Source of the DNA: Angustibacter luteus
GTDB taxonomy: Bacteria > Actinomycetota > Actinomycetes > Actinomycetales > Angustibacteraceae
NCBI RefSeq assembly: GCF_039541115.1
Contig: NZ_BAABFP010000002.1
Coordinates: 620,001-684,000, forward strand
Reading direction: 5' to 3'
Length of the DNA: 64,000 nucleotides
The first letter of the stretch is position 1. Every line of letters begins with the position of its first letter. A program made the position numbers and the translations under genes. This document shows positions 32,509 to 41,646 of this stretch, one piece after another. The notes beneath the pieces are model-generated. The model searched no databases and was not told the DNA's origin. It saw nothing but the letters and a program-made list of their open reading frames with translations.

Positions 32509-34199
32509 GGCGTCGAGGGTACCCAGCGCGACCAGTAGGCCCGGCTGGACGCCAGCACCGAGCCGCCCAGCAGCACCGCGCCGATGCCGAAGACCCAGCC
32601 CGCGACGTCCGGCGCCAACGCGGCCACGACCAGCACCGCGGCCAGCCGCAGGGGCCAGCCGAGCACCGTGAGCGGGCCGGTCGCCGCCGTCGCGCCGGTC
32701 AGCCGACCCCGGTACGTCACGTCGTACTCGGCGATCGCGACCACGGCCAGCCAGCCGAACAGGCCGGGCAGCGCGGCAGGTGCCAGCCAGTCGACCAGCA
32801 GCAGCGCGCCGAACTGCTCGAGCGCGCGCGAGCCCGCCGGGATCAGCCAGCCCAGCGGTCCGCCCACCCGCCAGCCGTGCAGCGGCAGCGGTCGGCCGTC
32901 CACCTGCACGGCGAGCTGGGCCCGCGCCGACTCGGACGGCCGCACCCGGCTGGCCAGTGCCCGGCCGAGCCGCCCGGCCGTCGTCCAGCCGGCCGCGACG
33001 ACGCCCAGGGCGAGCAGCACCACGAACGTCCACCGCACCCCGACCGTCGGCGCCAGCACCGCCAGCAGGATCGTGCGCTCCCCCACCGGGGCGATCACCG
33101 CCCGCTTCGCGTACCGGACGGCGGGGCGGGCGTCAGTGCGGGCGGACCAGCTCCCGACCGCCCCCTCGGCGGCGGTCGTCGCTGCGCTGCCTCCCACCTG
33201 GCGGGCCGCGAAACCGAAGTCGACGAAGTGCCGGGTCACCAGCAGGCCCAGGCTGGCCAGGGCCAGCAGCCACTGCTCGTGCCCGGCACCGACCACGCCC
33301 GCAGCCAGCGCGCCGTACACCGCGTACTCCTTGATCCGGTCCGCAGCGACGTCCAGCCACGCGCCGCGTGCCGACGTCGTGCGGGTGTAGCGGGCGAGCT
33401 CGCCGTCCACGCAGTCCACGACCAGCGAGGTGAGCAGCAGCACCGAACCCACGACCAGCCAGACCCGCGAGCCGCCCGCGTAGGCGAGCGCCGACAGCAG
33501 GCCGAGCAGCAGGGCCACCGCGGTCACCTGCGCCGGCGCCAGACCAGCGCCGACTGCGCGCCGGGTGAGGGGGCGGGACAGCGGTCGGACCAGGAAGGTG
33601 GACAGGAACCCGTCGTCCGAACGGGATGCCCGGCGCAGGCGCAGCGCGGCCTCGTCGACAGCGCCGACCCGCTCGTCCGCGCCCACCGCCTCGTCCGGGG
33701 TCTGCGCCAGGGTGGCCAGGAACGAGCCGGGGGTGAGCTCGCGCCCGGCGCCGCCCAGGTCCACCGCGACGTCGGCCACGGCGTCCAGCAGCCGGCGCGG
33801 CGGCCAGCCGCTCGCCGCCCGCTCGAGTGCCTGCGCGAGGTCCTCGCGGGCTCCCGCTGCCACCCGCAGGGCCAGGACCTGACCACGGTCGTCACGCAGG
33901 ATCCGGCCGAGCCCGTCGGGCTCGGCCACGACGTCGCCGAGCAGCGTCGGGCCGGCGACCAGGGCGCCGTCGACCAGCGCCAGCGGCGCGCTCGTCGAGT
34001 CGCGCAGAGCAGCGACCAGCTGGTCCACGGCCGAGGTCATCGAGTCGGCCGCCAACCGGCCCCGCAGGACGCCGGCCTCGTGGGTGGCGCGTTCGCCGAC
34101 GACGTCGGCGAGCAGCTCACCCTCGGGCAGGTGCGTCAGCGCAGCGCCCGGCGCGACCTGGTCGACCACGACCAGCACCTCGGTCGTGGCCGGCCTCAC
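32505..34199 (-). CDS. CDP-alcohol phosphotransferase with N-terminal soluble domain (DUF5941-like)
   Basis: 564 residues from GTG 34199. The first ~200 residues are soluble and resemble a degenerate nucleotidyltransferase, as in the IPCT-DIPPS fusions. The membrane CDP-alcohol phosphotransferase domain follows, with an intact signature VDCVDGELARYT then GAWLDVAAD (all four Asp present). A C-terminal region of about 200 residues has further helices. Residues DDGFLSTFLVRPLSRPLT mark the domain junction seen in such fusions. It probably makes or transfers a phospho-polyol unit. It overlaps the ABC ATPase gene as GTGA. Confidence 0.85.
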   Translation of the reverse strand: MRPATTEVLVVVDQVAPGAALTHLPEGELLADVVGERATHEAGVLRGRLAADSMTSAVDQLVAALRDSTSAPLALVDGALVAGPTLLGDVVAEPDGLGRILRDDRGQVLALRVAAGAREDLAQALERAASGWPPRRLLDAVADVAVDLGGAGRELTPGSFLATLAQTPDEAVGADERVGAVDEAALRLRRASRSDDGFLSTFLVRPLSRPLTRRAVGAGLAPAQVTAVALLLGLLSALAYAGGSRVWLVVGSVLLLTSLVVDCVDGELARYTRTTSARGAWLDVAADRIKEYAVYGALAAGVVGAGHEQWLLALASLGLLVTRHFVDFGFAARQVGGSAATTAAEGAVGSWSARTDARPAVRYAKRAVIAPVGERTILLAVLAPTVGVRWTFVVLLALGVVAAGWTTAGRLGRALASRVRPSESARAQLAVQVDGRPLPLHGWRVGGPLGWLIPAGSRALEQFGALLLVDWLAPAALPGLFGWLAVVAIAEYDVTYRGRLTGATAATGPLTVLGWPLRLAAVLVVAALAPDVAGWVFGIGAVLLGGSVLASSRAYWSRWVPSTP

Positions 34200-34933
34200 T
34201 TCCGGCGCCCCTGGTCCTCGTTGTAGGTCTCGATCGCCTCCTCGACCGGGCCGTCCACCTTCATCCGGCCGCCGTCGAGGTAGATGCCGCGCGAGCAGAA
34301 GCGCTTGAGGTCGTTCTCGCTGTGCGACACCAGGAACAGCGTGCGGTCGGTGTGCACGATCTGGTCGATCCGGTCGTAGCACTTGGCCCGGAACCGCTTG
34401 TCACCGACCGCCAGGACCTCGTCCACCAGGATGATGGGCTCGTCCAGCGTGGTGATCACCGAGAAGCCGAGCCGGACCTGCATCCCGCTGGAGAAGTGCC
34501 GGAACGGGGTGTCCAGGAAGTCGCCGATCTCGGCGAAGCTGACGATGTCGTCGAACCGCTCCTCGATCTGCTCCTTGCGCAGCCCGTGCAGGCCGGCGGT
34601 GAGCCAGATGTTCTCCCGGGCGGTGAGGTCCCCGACGAAGCCACCGGTCAGCTCGATCAACGGCGCGACACCGGCGTTGACCTGCACCCGGCCCTCGTCC
34701 GGCATCAGCACGCCGGCGATGATCTTGAGCAGCGTGCTCTTGCCCTGACCGTTCGCACCGACCAGCCCGACGGCCTCGCCGGCGCCGACCTTGAAGCTGA
34801 TGTCCCGCAACGCCCAGAAGGTGCCCTTCGGCGTCGTGGACTTGCCCTTCAGCAGCATCTCGCGCAGGGACAGCCGGTACCTTCGGTTGCGCAGGAACTC
34901 GATCCCGACGCCCTCGACCTCGATCATCGTCAC
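34196..34933 (-). CDS. ABC transporter ATP-binding protein, polysaccharide/teichoic acid exporter
   Basis: 245 residues. Walker A is GANGQGKST (59-67), the signature is HFSSGMQVRLGFS (an SSGM variant typical of TagH/Wzt-type exporters), Walker B is IILVDEVLAVGD (168-179) and the switch His is in FLVSHSEND. It lacks the long C-terminal glycan-recognition domain of some Wzt proteins, so export is probably not gated by a terminal sugar. Starts at GTG 34933 or ATG 34927 are both possible. Its permease partner is encoded four bases upstream. Confidence 0.94.
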   Translation of the reverse strand: MTMIEVEGVGIEFLRNRRYRLSLREMLLKGKSTTPKGTFWALRDISFKVGAGEAVGLVGANGQGKSTLLKIIAGVLMPDEGRVQVNAGVAPLIELTGGFVGDLTARENIWLTAGLHGLRKEQIEERFDDIVSFAEIGDFLDTPFRHFSSGMQVRLGFSVITTLDEPIILVDEVLAVGDKRFRAKCYDRIDQIVHTDRTLFLVSHSENDLKRFCSRGIYLDGGRMKVDGPVEEAIETYNEDQGRRK

Positions 34934-34937
34934 AGGC

Positions 34938-35732
34938 TCAGAGCTCCTTCAGCACGGCGCTCTCGAGGCGCTTGAAGACCCAGGCACCGAAGAACAGGCT
35001 GCCGACGCAGATGGCCGCCGACACGCCCACGATCTTCCACCCCGCGAAGACGGCCGGGAACAGGGCCGACCGGAACAGCTCGATGATGCCGGTGAGCGGG
35101 TTCAGCGCGAACAGCTTGCGGACGGCCTCGATGTCGATCCGCTGGATCGAGTAGATCACCGGTGACAGGTAGAACATCACCCGCAGCCCGATCCGGACGA
35201 CGCGTTGCAGGTCGCGCACCAGCACGGTGGCCGCGGCCAGGGCCAGCCCGATCCCGGTCAGCAGCACGGCCTCCATCACGATGGCGAGCGGGAAGAGCAG
35301 CACCTCGATGGCCGGCGGCTTGCGGTAGGCGATCATGAAGATCACCACGACCGGCAGCGAGAAGAGGAACTCCAACCCCTTGGAGCCGACCACCTTCAGC
35401 ACCCAGATCTCGCGCGGCAACCGGGTGGAGCGCACCAGGCGCGACTCGGAGGTCAGCGCCCGCGAGGTCTCGGTCACGCTGCTGGAGAACCACTGCCAGG
35501 ACAGCAGGCCCAGGACCAGGAAGAGGATGTACGGCTCCTCGCCGATCGAGCCTCGGGTGAACACGACCGTGAACACGAACCAGTACACGCCGGTCATCAG
35601 CAGCGGGTCCAGGATGGTCCAGAAGTAGCCGAGCACCGAGCCGGCGTAGCGGACCTTGAGGTCCCGCATGATGAGCAGCCCGAGAACGCGTCGGTGCTGC
35701 CACAGGGCACGAGCCCGGCCGGCCAGGCCCAT
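34938..35732 (-). CDS. ABC-2 type permease of polysaccharide/teichoic acid exporter
   Basis: 264 residues with about six membrane helices. The opening IMRDLKVRYAGSVLGYFWTILDPL is the characteristic N-terminal amphipathic region of TagG/Wzm/RfbA-type permeases, and LNPLTGIIELFRSALFP is conserved near the end. With the ATPase it would move an undecaprenyl-linked polymer across the membrane. ATG 35732 is chosen because AGGAGGT sits four bases upstream; GTG 35753 lies before that ribosome site. A TAGGCT -10 box at 35776-35771 gives a leader of about 30 bases. It is divergent from the nucleotidyltransferase gene. Confidence 0.94.
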   Translation of the reverse strand: MGLAGRARALWQHRRVLGLLIMRDLKVRYAGSVLGYFWTILDPLLMTGVYWFVFTVVFTRGSIGEEPYILFLVLGLLSWQWFSSSVTETSRALTSESRLVRSTRLPREIWVLKVVGSKGLEFLFSLPVVVIFMIAYRKPPAIEVLLFPLAIVMEAVLLTGIGLALAAATVLVRDLQRVVRIGLRVMFYLSPVIYSIQRIDIEAVRKLFALNPLTGIIELFRSALFPAVFAGWKIVGVSAAICVGSLFFGAWVFKRLESAVLKEL

Positions 35733-35770
35733 CCCCACCTCCTGCTCGAACACGCGACCAATCGGCGGAC

Positions 35771-35776
35771 AGCCTA
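35771..35776 (-). promoter_or_regulatory. -10 element of the exporter operon
   Basis: TAGGCT on the minus strand, 38 bases before the permease ATG. An identical hexamer faces the opposite way at 35813-35818. Confidence 0.45.
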
Positions 35777-35812
35777 CGCGACCGCTGTGGCTCGGCTGCT
35801 ATCGCCACTCGG

Positions 35813-35818
35813 TAGGCT
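35813..35818 (+). promoter_or_regulatory. -10 element of the nucleotidyltransferase-Stealth-TagF operon
   Basis: TAGGCT on the plus strand, 33 bases before the GTG start, with AGGGA six bases before that start. It makes a divergent pair with the exporter promoter, 36 bp apart. Confidence 0.45.
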
Positions 35819-35851
35819 GCCCACACGCCGACGAAGAGAGCAGGGAACGAC

Positions 35852-36568
35852 GTGGACGCGGTTCAGGCGACGATTCTCGCCGCAGGCATGGGGACCAGGC
35901 TCGGTCGACCCTTCCCGAAACCGTTGACCCCACTCGAGGACGGCCGCAGCATCCTGGCCCAGCAGCTGGCGAACCTGACCGCCGTGTTCGGCGACCGCCT
36001 CCGACTCACGGTCGTCGTCGGTTTCAAGCACGAGTCCGTCATGGAGGCCGTCCCGGACGTCCTGTTCGCGTACAACGAGAACTTCGACCGGACCAACACG
36101 TGCAAGAGCCTGCTGAAGGCCCTCCGCAGCTCGCACGACGGACCGGTCCTGTGGATGAACGGCGACGTCGTGTTCGACCCCGAGGTGCTGCGCCGGCTGC
36201 AGCCCTACCTGGACGGTGACCACTCGGCGATCGCGGTCAACACCTCCGCCGTGGCCGACGAGGAGGTCAAGTACACCCTCGACGACGAGGGCTTCGTGAA
36301 GGAGCTCTCCAAGACGGTCGTCGGCGGCCTGGGCGAGTCCGTGGGCATCAACGTGATCGCCGGGGTGGACAAGCCGGCGCTGCTGCGTGGCCTCGAGGAC
36401 TGCGACGACCAGGACTACTTCGAGCGCGGCATCCAGCTCGCCGTCGAGCGCGACGGCGTGCGGGTGGCCGCTGTCGACATCTCGGACCTGTTCGCGGTCG
36501 AGGTGGACTTCGAGGAGGACCTGACCCGAGCGAACGCGGCACGCAGGGCCGACCCCACCGCGCAGTGA
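35852..36568 (+). CDS. NTP-transferase domain protein (sugar/alcohol-phosphate nucleotidyltransferase)
   Basis: 238 residues. The nucleotide-binding loop is ILAAGMGTRLGRPFPKPL, with the metal Asp in WMNGDVVF and a late EVDFEEDL. The fold is that of LicC, TarI and IspD-like cytidylyltransferases. In this setting it probably makes a CDP-activated unit for the Stealth or TagF-like enzymes encoded right after it; the activated compound cannot be told from sequence. It overlaps the Stealth gene as GTGA and is first of at least three coupled genes. Confidence 0.88.
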   Translation: MDAVQATILAAGMGTRLGRPFPKPLTPLEDGRSILAQQLANLTAVFGDRLRLTVVVGFKHESVMEAVPDVLFAYNENFDRTNTCKSLLKALRSSHDGPVLWMNGDVVFDPEVLRRLQPYLDGDHSAIAVNTSAVADEEVKYTLDDEGFVKELSKTVVGGLGESVGINVIAGVDKPALLRGLEDCDDQDYFERGIQLAVERDGVRVAAVDISDLFAVEVDFEEDLTRANAARRADPTAQ

Positions 36569-38208
36569 GCCCGACGATGATCCGGCGGGCCCGGCGCGCG
36601 GTCCGCCAGCTGGTGGCGTCGGCGCCCCCCTCGCTGCTGGTTCGCGCCTCCGCGGTGCGGCACGGCGAGCTGCGGGGACCGTCCGGGCCGGCTGGCGCCG
36701 CGCCCGGTCCGGGCGAGTCGCTCAGCGGCGTGCGGGCCCTGGACGACCACCTGCACGTGGTGCTGGACGCGCTCGCCGCCGGTGCGGTCCCGGCCGCGGT
36801 GCTCGAGGCCGGCACGATGCGGCGCCGGGTCGTCGTGGTCACGGGTGACCACGCCCCGGCCGCGCGTCGGGCGCTGGCGGCGACGACGGCGACGACGGCT
36901 ACGGGTGGCGGTCTGCTGGTGGCGGCGGTGGCGGCCGACGGCTCCCTCGGCGCCGCGCACCCGATCGCATCCCTCGCGCAGACCCGCTCGACCCGGGAGG
37001 CGCGTGTCCTGAGGGTGCACTCGGGACAGCAGCGGCTGGGCTGCGACGTCGAGTTCTGGGCGCTGAGCGATGACCGCCAGCCCCGCCCGGACGGCAGCCA
37101 CTACCCCGCCGGTACCGCCCTGGCCCCTCGCCCCAACCGCTGGACCCGGAGCCTGGAGCCCGACCAACGTCGGCCCGTCACCGGGGAGGTCGCCGGTCGC
37201 CCCGTGCCCACCTACCCCGGGCTGCTGCGCCCGCACCTGCTCGACGTCCGTTTCCCGATCGACGTCGTCTACACCTGGGTGGACGGCAGCGACCCCGCGT
37301 GGCGCCAGCGCAAGGACGACGCCTGGGCCGCGTCCCACCACGGCGAGCACCACCCCTCGGCCTCGGCCGGCTCGCGGTTCGACTCCCACGACGAGCTGCG
37401 CTACTCGCTGCGCTCGTTGGAGGCCAACGCCGACTGGGTGCGCCAGGTCTTCGTGGTGACCGACGAGCAGACCCCGTCCTGGCTGCGCACCGACCACCCG
37501 CGGCTGCGGGTGGTCAGCCACCGCGAGCTGTTCGGCGGGACCGGCACGCTGCCGACCTTCAACTCGCACGCGATCGAGTCGCGGCTGCACCACATCGACG
37601 GGCTGGCCGAGCACTTCCTGTACCTCAACGACGACGTGTTCTTCGGGCGACCGGTCACCCCCGAGGTCTTCTACGAGGGCAACGGCCTGGCCCGGTTCTT
37701 CCTGACCGACGCGACGATCGACCTGGGCGAGCCGGGCGCTCGCGACCTGCCGGTCGCCAGTGCCGCCAAGCAGACCCGGGCCGCGGTGGCCGAGCTCTAC
37801 GGCGCGAGCGTCACGCAACGGTTCCAGCACGTCGCGCACCCGCAGCGTCGTAGCGTCCTGGCGGACGTCGAGGAGCTGCTGCCGGACCAGGTCCGGCGCA
37901 CGGGGTCGGCTCAGTTCCGCAGCCCGCACGACCTGTCCGTCCCGGCGTCGCTGGCGCACTACGTCGGCTACGCCACCGGACGAGCCGTCCCCGGCACCCT
38001 GTCGTACGCCTACTGCGACGTGACGGAGCGGCGCGCGCCGATCAAGCTCCAGCGGATCGCCCGCGACCGGGCGACGGACGTGTTCTGCCTGAACGAGACC
38101 GACGCCCCGGGCGAGCACGCCGGGCACCGGCTGATGGCCGACTTCCTGGCGGCCTACTTCCCGCGTCCCAGCTCGTTCGAGCGGCCGGCCCAGGCGGACG
38201 CCCGGTGA
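36565..38208 (+). CDS. Stealth-family sugar-phosphotransferase
   Basis: 547 residues. After a variable N-terminal domain of about 230 residues, all conserved Stealth regions are present: CR1 IDVVYTWVDGSDP, CR2 DELRYSLRSLEAN then VFVVTDEQTP, CR3 LPTFNSHAIESRLHHI and LYLNDDVFFG, and a CR4-like region after about 490. Stealth proteins are hexose-1-phosphoryltransferases that make capsule or wall polymers with sugar-phosphate backbones, related to GlcNAc-1-phosphotransferase. Its coupling to a nucleotidyltransferase upstream and a double TagF-like gene downstream (both GTGA overlaps) fits a phosphodiester-linked glycan. Confidence 0.93.
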   Translation: MSPTMIRRARRAVRQLVASAPPSLLVRASAVRHGELRGPSGPAGAAPGPGESLSGVRALDDHLHVVLDALAAGAVPAAVLEAGTMRRRVVVVTGDHAPAARRALAATTATTATGGGLLVAAVAADGSLGAAHPIASLAQTRSTREARVLRVHSGQQRLGCDVEFWALSDDRQPRPDGSHYPAGTALAPRPNRWTRSLEPDQRRPVTGEVAGRPVPTYPGLLRPHLLDVRFPIDVVYTWVDGSDPAWRQRKDDAWAASHHGEHHPSASAGSRFDSHDELRYSLRSLEANADWVRQVFVVTDEQTPSWLRTDHPRLRVVSHRELFGGTGTLPTFNSHAIESRLHHIDGLAEHFLYLNDDVFFGRPVTPEVFYEGNGLARFFLTDATIDLGEPGARDLPVASAAKQTRAAVAELYGASVTQRFQHVAHPQRRSVLADVEELLPDQVRRTGSAQFRSPHDLSVPASLAHYVGYATGRAVPGTLSYAYCDVTERRAPIKLQRIARDRATDVFCLNETDAPGEHAGHRLMADFLAAYFPRPSSFERPAQADAR

Positions 38209-41200
38209 GCCGGCTGCACGCCCTGCGCCGGCGGCTCCCCGGCGCCTCGACCGCTCACCGCGAACCGAGCGCGGTGGCGCAGCACCTGGCCATCACCCAG
38301 CGCGGCTCGGTGGTGTCGCTGACCCTGCGGCTGCGCGAGGACGTCGCCGTCCACGGTCTGTGGTGCCACATCCCGGCGGCCGACCTCTGGTGGCCGCTTC
38401 CCGACCCGCAGCCGCGCGCCGACGGTGCGTTCAGCGTGCAGTTCGACCTGGTCGACCAGCCGGCCGAGTCCGACGCGGCGGCTGAGGCCGGTGCCGGCGA
38501 GGGCGCCACGGCGCACCTCTACCTGGACGTCACCCACGTGCTGCGCTCGGAGGAGGACCGGGAGCTGCGGGCGGCCGCACCCCCGGTAGCCGACGAGGAC
38601 CCGGCGCCACCGGGCAGTCCCGCTGACGCGGTGCGCTACCGGCTCCGCCTCGGCCGCTTCGCGGACACCGAGAGCGAGCCGCTGCTGCCCGTGACCCGGC
38701 CGCTGGACCGCACGGCCGCCCTCTACATCAGCGCGGGTGGAAACCTCTCCCTGTTGCTGGACCGCCCGCTGAAGCCGTTCACGGACGTGCACGTACGGCG
38801 GATCAGCGTGCGCGACGGGCAGCTGCGGCTGGCCGGCCGGCTGGCCTCCCGGCACGAGGACCTGCAGGACGTGGAGGTGCTCCTCAAGGGACGCCTCAGC
38901 GGCCTGCGGATGGCCCGCCCGGTGACCTTCGCGCCCGACCCGGAGCGCACGCGGGAGTCGTTCGGCCTGCGCTGGTACACCTTCTCGTTCAGCGGCCACC
39001 TCGGCCAGCTGCTGGACGACGAGGCCTTCGTCGACGACGTGCTCGACATGTGGTTCGTGCTGAGCAGCAGCCAGCAGCCCGAGCCGTTCATGTCCAGGGT
39101 GGGCAAGACCCGGTTCCTCACGCGGCTGATGACGCGCCCCGGCTGGATGGCGACCAAGGACCACGCGGCGGCAGTCACGCCGTACTACACGTTCAAGGCC
39201 CGCAACACCTCGCTCCAGTTCGACCGGTTCGAGCCCGCGACCCTGCGCTACATGCGTCGCCAGCTGCGCTGGCGGCACGTGCTGCGAGCGGGTCGGGCGA
39301 TCCGTCCAGGTCGACGACCGCTCTGGCTCGTCGGCGAGCGCCCCAACAAGGCGCAGGACACGGGACTGGCGTTCTTCCGGTACCTGCGGGAGAACCACCC
39401 CGAGATCGACAGCTACTACGTGATGGACCCGTCCTCCCCGGACTACCGCAACGTGGCGCCGCTCGGCAACGTGCTGGAGTACCGGTCCCTCGAGCACGTG
39501 CGCGCCGCGCTGCGCGCCGACCGGGTGCTCGGCTCGCACCACCCGGACTTCGTGTACCCCTTGCGCACCAAGCGATTCAGCCGAGCGGTCCGGGCCACCC
39601 GGATCTTCCTGCAGCACGGTGTGATGGGCACCAAGTGGATGGTGCCCAACTACGGCAAGGGCGCCGGGGACTTCGTCACGGACACGTTCGTGGTGAGCAG
39701 CGAGCGGGAGAAGCAGTACATCGTCGAGGACTTCGGGTACAACGAGGACGAGGTCGCGGTCACCGGCCTGTCCCGCTTCGACACCCTGCTGGCCGCCGAC
39801 GTCGAACCGTCCCGCCAGCTGCTGATCCTGCCGACCTGGCGGGACTGGTTGCAGGACGACGACACCTACCCGGACTCGGAGTACCACCGCCGCTGGTCCG
39901 AGCTGCTGCACCACCCGCGGCTGCACGAGCTGGCCGAGACGTTCGGGTTCGAGGTCGTGTTCTGCCTGCACCCCAACATGCAGCAGTTCGTCGGACTGTT
40001 CGACGACGCGCCCGCCCGGGTGGTGAGCTTCGGTGAGGTCGACGTCCAGGACCTGCTCAAGCACAGCGCGATGCTCGTGACCGACTACTCCAGCGTCGGC
40101 TTCGACTTCAGCTTCCTGCACCGCCCCGTCGTCTACTACCAGTTCGACCAGGAGCAGTTCCTCGGACCGCGCGGATCGCACCTGGACCTGGACGCCGAGC
40201 TCCCCGGCCCCATCGTCTTCCAGGCGCAGCCCCTGCTGGACCAGGTGGCCGCCTCCGCGGCCGGTGACTTCGTGATGGCGCCGGAGTTCGTGCAGCGCTC
40301 CGAACGGTTCCTCACGCACCGCGACCGCAACAACAGCGCCCGCATCTTCGACGTCGCCTCGTCCGCGCACCGGGCCCGCGCACCGTGGCGGCGGATCGCG
40401 TGGCGCCGTCGCTGGCGCACCTCGGACCAGCGGCTGAACCGACAGCGGTACTGGTTCCCGTTGATGCGGCTGCTGTTCCGGATCGCGAAGCGGCTGCCTG
40501 CGGACCCCCGCCTGGTGGTCTTCGAGGCGGGCGTGGGGCGGCAGTACGCCGACAGCCCGCGCTACCTCTACGAGGAGCTGGTCGCCCGGGGGACGGACGT
40601 CAAGGCGGTCTGGGCCTACAACGGGAAGCTGCACGGGGGCGGGCCGCGCACGACGGTGGTGGACCGCCTGTCGCCGGCGTACTTCTGGTCGCTCGGCCGC
40701 GCCCGGTACTGGGTGAACAACCAGAACTTCCCGCACTACGTGCGCCGGCGCGAGGACGGCGTGTACCTGCAGACCTGGCACGGCACCCCGCTGAAGCGCA
40801 TGCTCCACGACCTGGACGTGGTGCACGGGCGGGACGCCGGCTACGTCGACCGGGTGACCACCGCCTCCCAGCAGTGGACGTCCCTGCTCTCGCCCAGCCC
40901 GTTCGCCACCTCCGCCCTGCGCAGCGCGTTCCGCTACCAGGGCGAGGTGCTCGAGCTGGGCTACCCGCGCAACGACCTGTTCTTCGCCGAGCAGCGGAAT
41001 GTCGTGTCGACCGCCGTGCGGCGCCGGCTGGGCATCGCACCGGAGAAGACCGTCGTCCTGTACGCGCCGACCTTCCGGGACAACCAGTCGGCTGGCGCCG
41101 GCTTCCAGTTCAGCCTGCCGTTCGACCTGGAGGCGTTCCACGAGGCCCTCGGGCCGGACGTCGTGCTGCTGCTGCGCATGCACCTGCTCGTGAAGGGGCA

Positions 41201-41609
41201 GTTCGAGATCCCGGCACACCTGTCCGAGCACGTCATCGACGCGTCCGGCTACCCCGAGATCCAGGAGCTCTACCTGGCCAGCGACGTGCTGGTCACCGAC
41301 TACTCCTCCGTGTTCTTCGACTTCGCGGCGCTGCGCCGACCGATGGTGTTCTACGCCTACGACCTCGAGTCCTACCGGGACACGCTGCGCGGGTTCTACC
41401 TCGACTACGCGGCGACGGTGCCGGGGCCCGTGGTGACCACCCAGGACGAGCTGCTGGGCGAGCTGGGGGACCTCGACGGGCTCCGCGCCCGGTACGCCGA
41501 CCGCTACGACGCCTTCGTCGAGCAGTTCGCACCGCGGGACGACGGCTCGGCTGCCGCCCGGGTGGTCGACGCGGTGTTCGGCGACTTCCTGGCACCGCCG
41601 CCGGTATAG
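38205..41609 (+). CDS. Double CDP-glycerol:glycerophosphotransferase (TagF-like) fusion
   Basis: 1134 residues. An N-terminal beta-rich region of ~330 residues precedes two successive TagF-like GT-B modules. The first (about 360-700) has FLQHGVMGTKWMVPNYGKG, LSRFDTLL, ILPTWRDW and VTDYSSVGFDF. The second (about 755-1125) has YLQTWHGTPLKRML, GYPRNDLFF, VLYAPTFRDN and VTDYSSVFFDF. The first differs in having QHGVMG where the second has WHGTPL, so the modules probably do different steps such as priming and elongation. No transmembrane helix is evident. It is translationally coupled to the Stealth gene. Confidence 0.93.
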   Translation: MSRLHALRRRLPGASTAHREPSAVAQHLAITQRGSVVSLTLRLREDVAVHGLWCHIPAADLWWPLPDPQPRADGAFSVQFDLVDQPAESDAAAEAGAGEGATAHLYLDVTHVLRSEEDRELRAAAPPVADEDPAPPGSPADAVRYRLRLGRFADTESEPLLPVTRPLDRTAALYISAGGNLSLLLDRPLKPFTDVHVRRISVRDGQLRLAGRLASRHEDLQDVEVLLKGRLSGLRMARPVTFAPDPERTRESFGLRWYTFSFSGHLGQLLDDEAFVDDVLDMWFVLSSSQQPEPFMSRVGKTRFLTRLMTRPGWMATKDHAAAVTPYYTFKARNTSLQFDRFEPATLRYMRRQLRWRHVLRAGRAIRPGRRPLWLVGERPNKAQDTGLAFFRYLRENHPEIDSYYVMDPSSPDYRNVAPLGNVLEYRSLEHVRAALRADRVLGSHHPDFVYPLRTKRFSRAVRATRIFLQHGVMGTKWMVPNYGKGAGDFVTDTFVVSSEREKQYIVEDFGYNEDEVAVTGLSRFDTLLAADVEPSRQLLILPTWRDWLQDDDTYPDSEYHRRWSELLHHPRLHELAETFGFEVVFCLHPNMQQFVGLFDDAPARVVSFGEVDVQDLLKHSAMLVTDYSSVGFDFSFLHRPVVYYQFDQEQFLGPRGSHLDLDAELPGPIVFQAQPLLDQVAASAAGDFVMAPEFVQRSERFLTHRDRNNSARIFDVASSAHRARAPWRRIAWRRRWRTSDQRLNRQRYWFPLMRLLFRIAKRLPADPRLVVFEAGVGRQYADSPRYLYEELVARGTDVKAVWAYNGKLHGGGPRTTVVDRLSPAYFWSLGRARYWVNNQNFPHYVRRREDGVYLQTWHGTPLKRMLHDLDVVHGRDAGYVDRVTTASQQWTSLLSPSPFATSALRSAFRYQGEVLELGYPRNDLFFAEQRNVVSTAVRRRLGIAPEKTVVLYAPTFRDNQSAGAGFQFSLPFDLEAFHEALGPDVVLLLRMHLLVKGQFEIPAHLSEHVIDASGYPEIQELYLASDVLVTDYSSVFFDFAALRRPMVFYAYDLESYRDTLRGFYLDYAATVPGPVVTTQDELLGELGDLDGLRARYADRYDAFVEQFAPRDDGSAAARVVDAVFGDFLAPPPV

Positions 41610-41612
41610 GCT
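41607..41612 (+). promoter_or_regulatory. -10 element of the 41.6 kb glycosyltransferase gene
   Basis: TAGGCT, overlapping the stop codon of the TagF-like gene, about 35 bases before the coding start. Confidence 0.4.
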
Positions 41613-41632
41613 GTTCGGCGGCCATCGAGAGC

Positions 41633-41639
41633 AAAGGAG
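41633..41639 (+). promoter_or_regulatory. Ribosome binding site facing a non-standard start
   Basis: AAAGGAG lies seven bases before ATC 41647 and two bases before GTG 41642, which is out of frame with the glycosyltransferase. Confidence 0.6.
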
Positions 41640-41646
41640 CCGTGTC

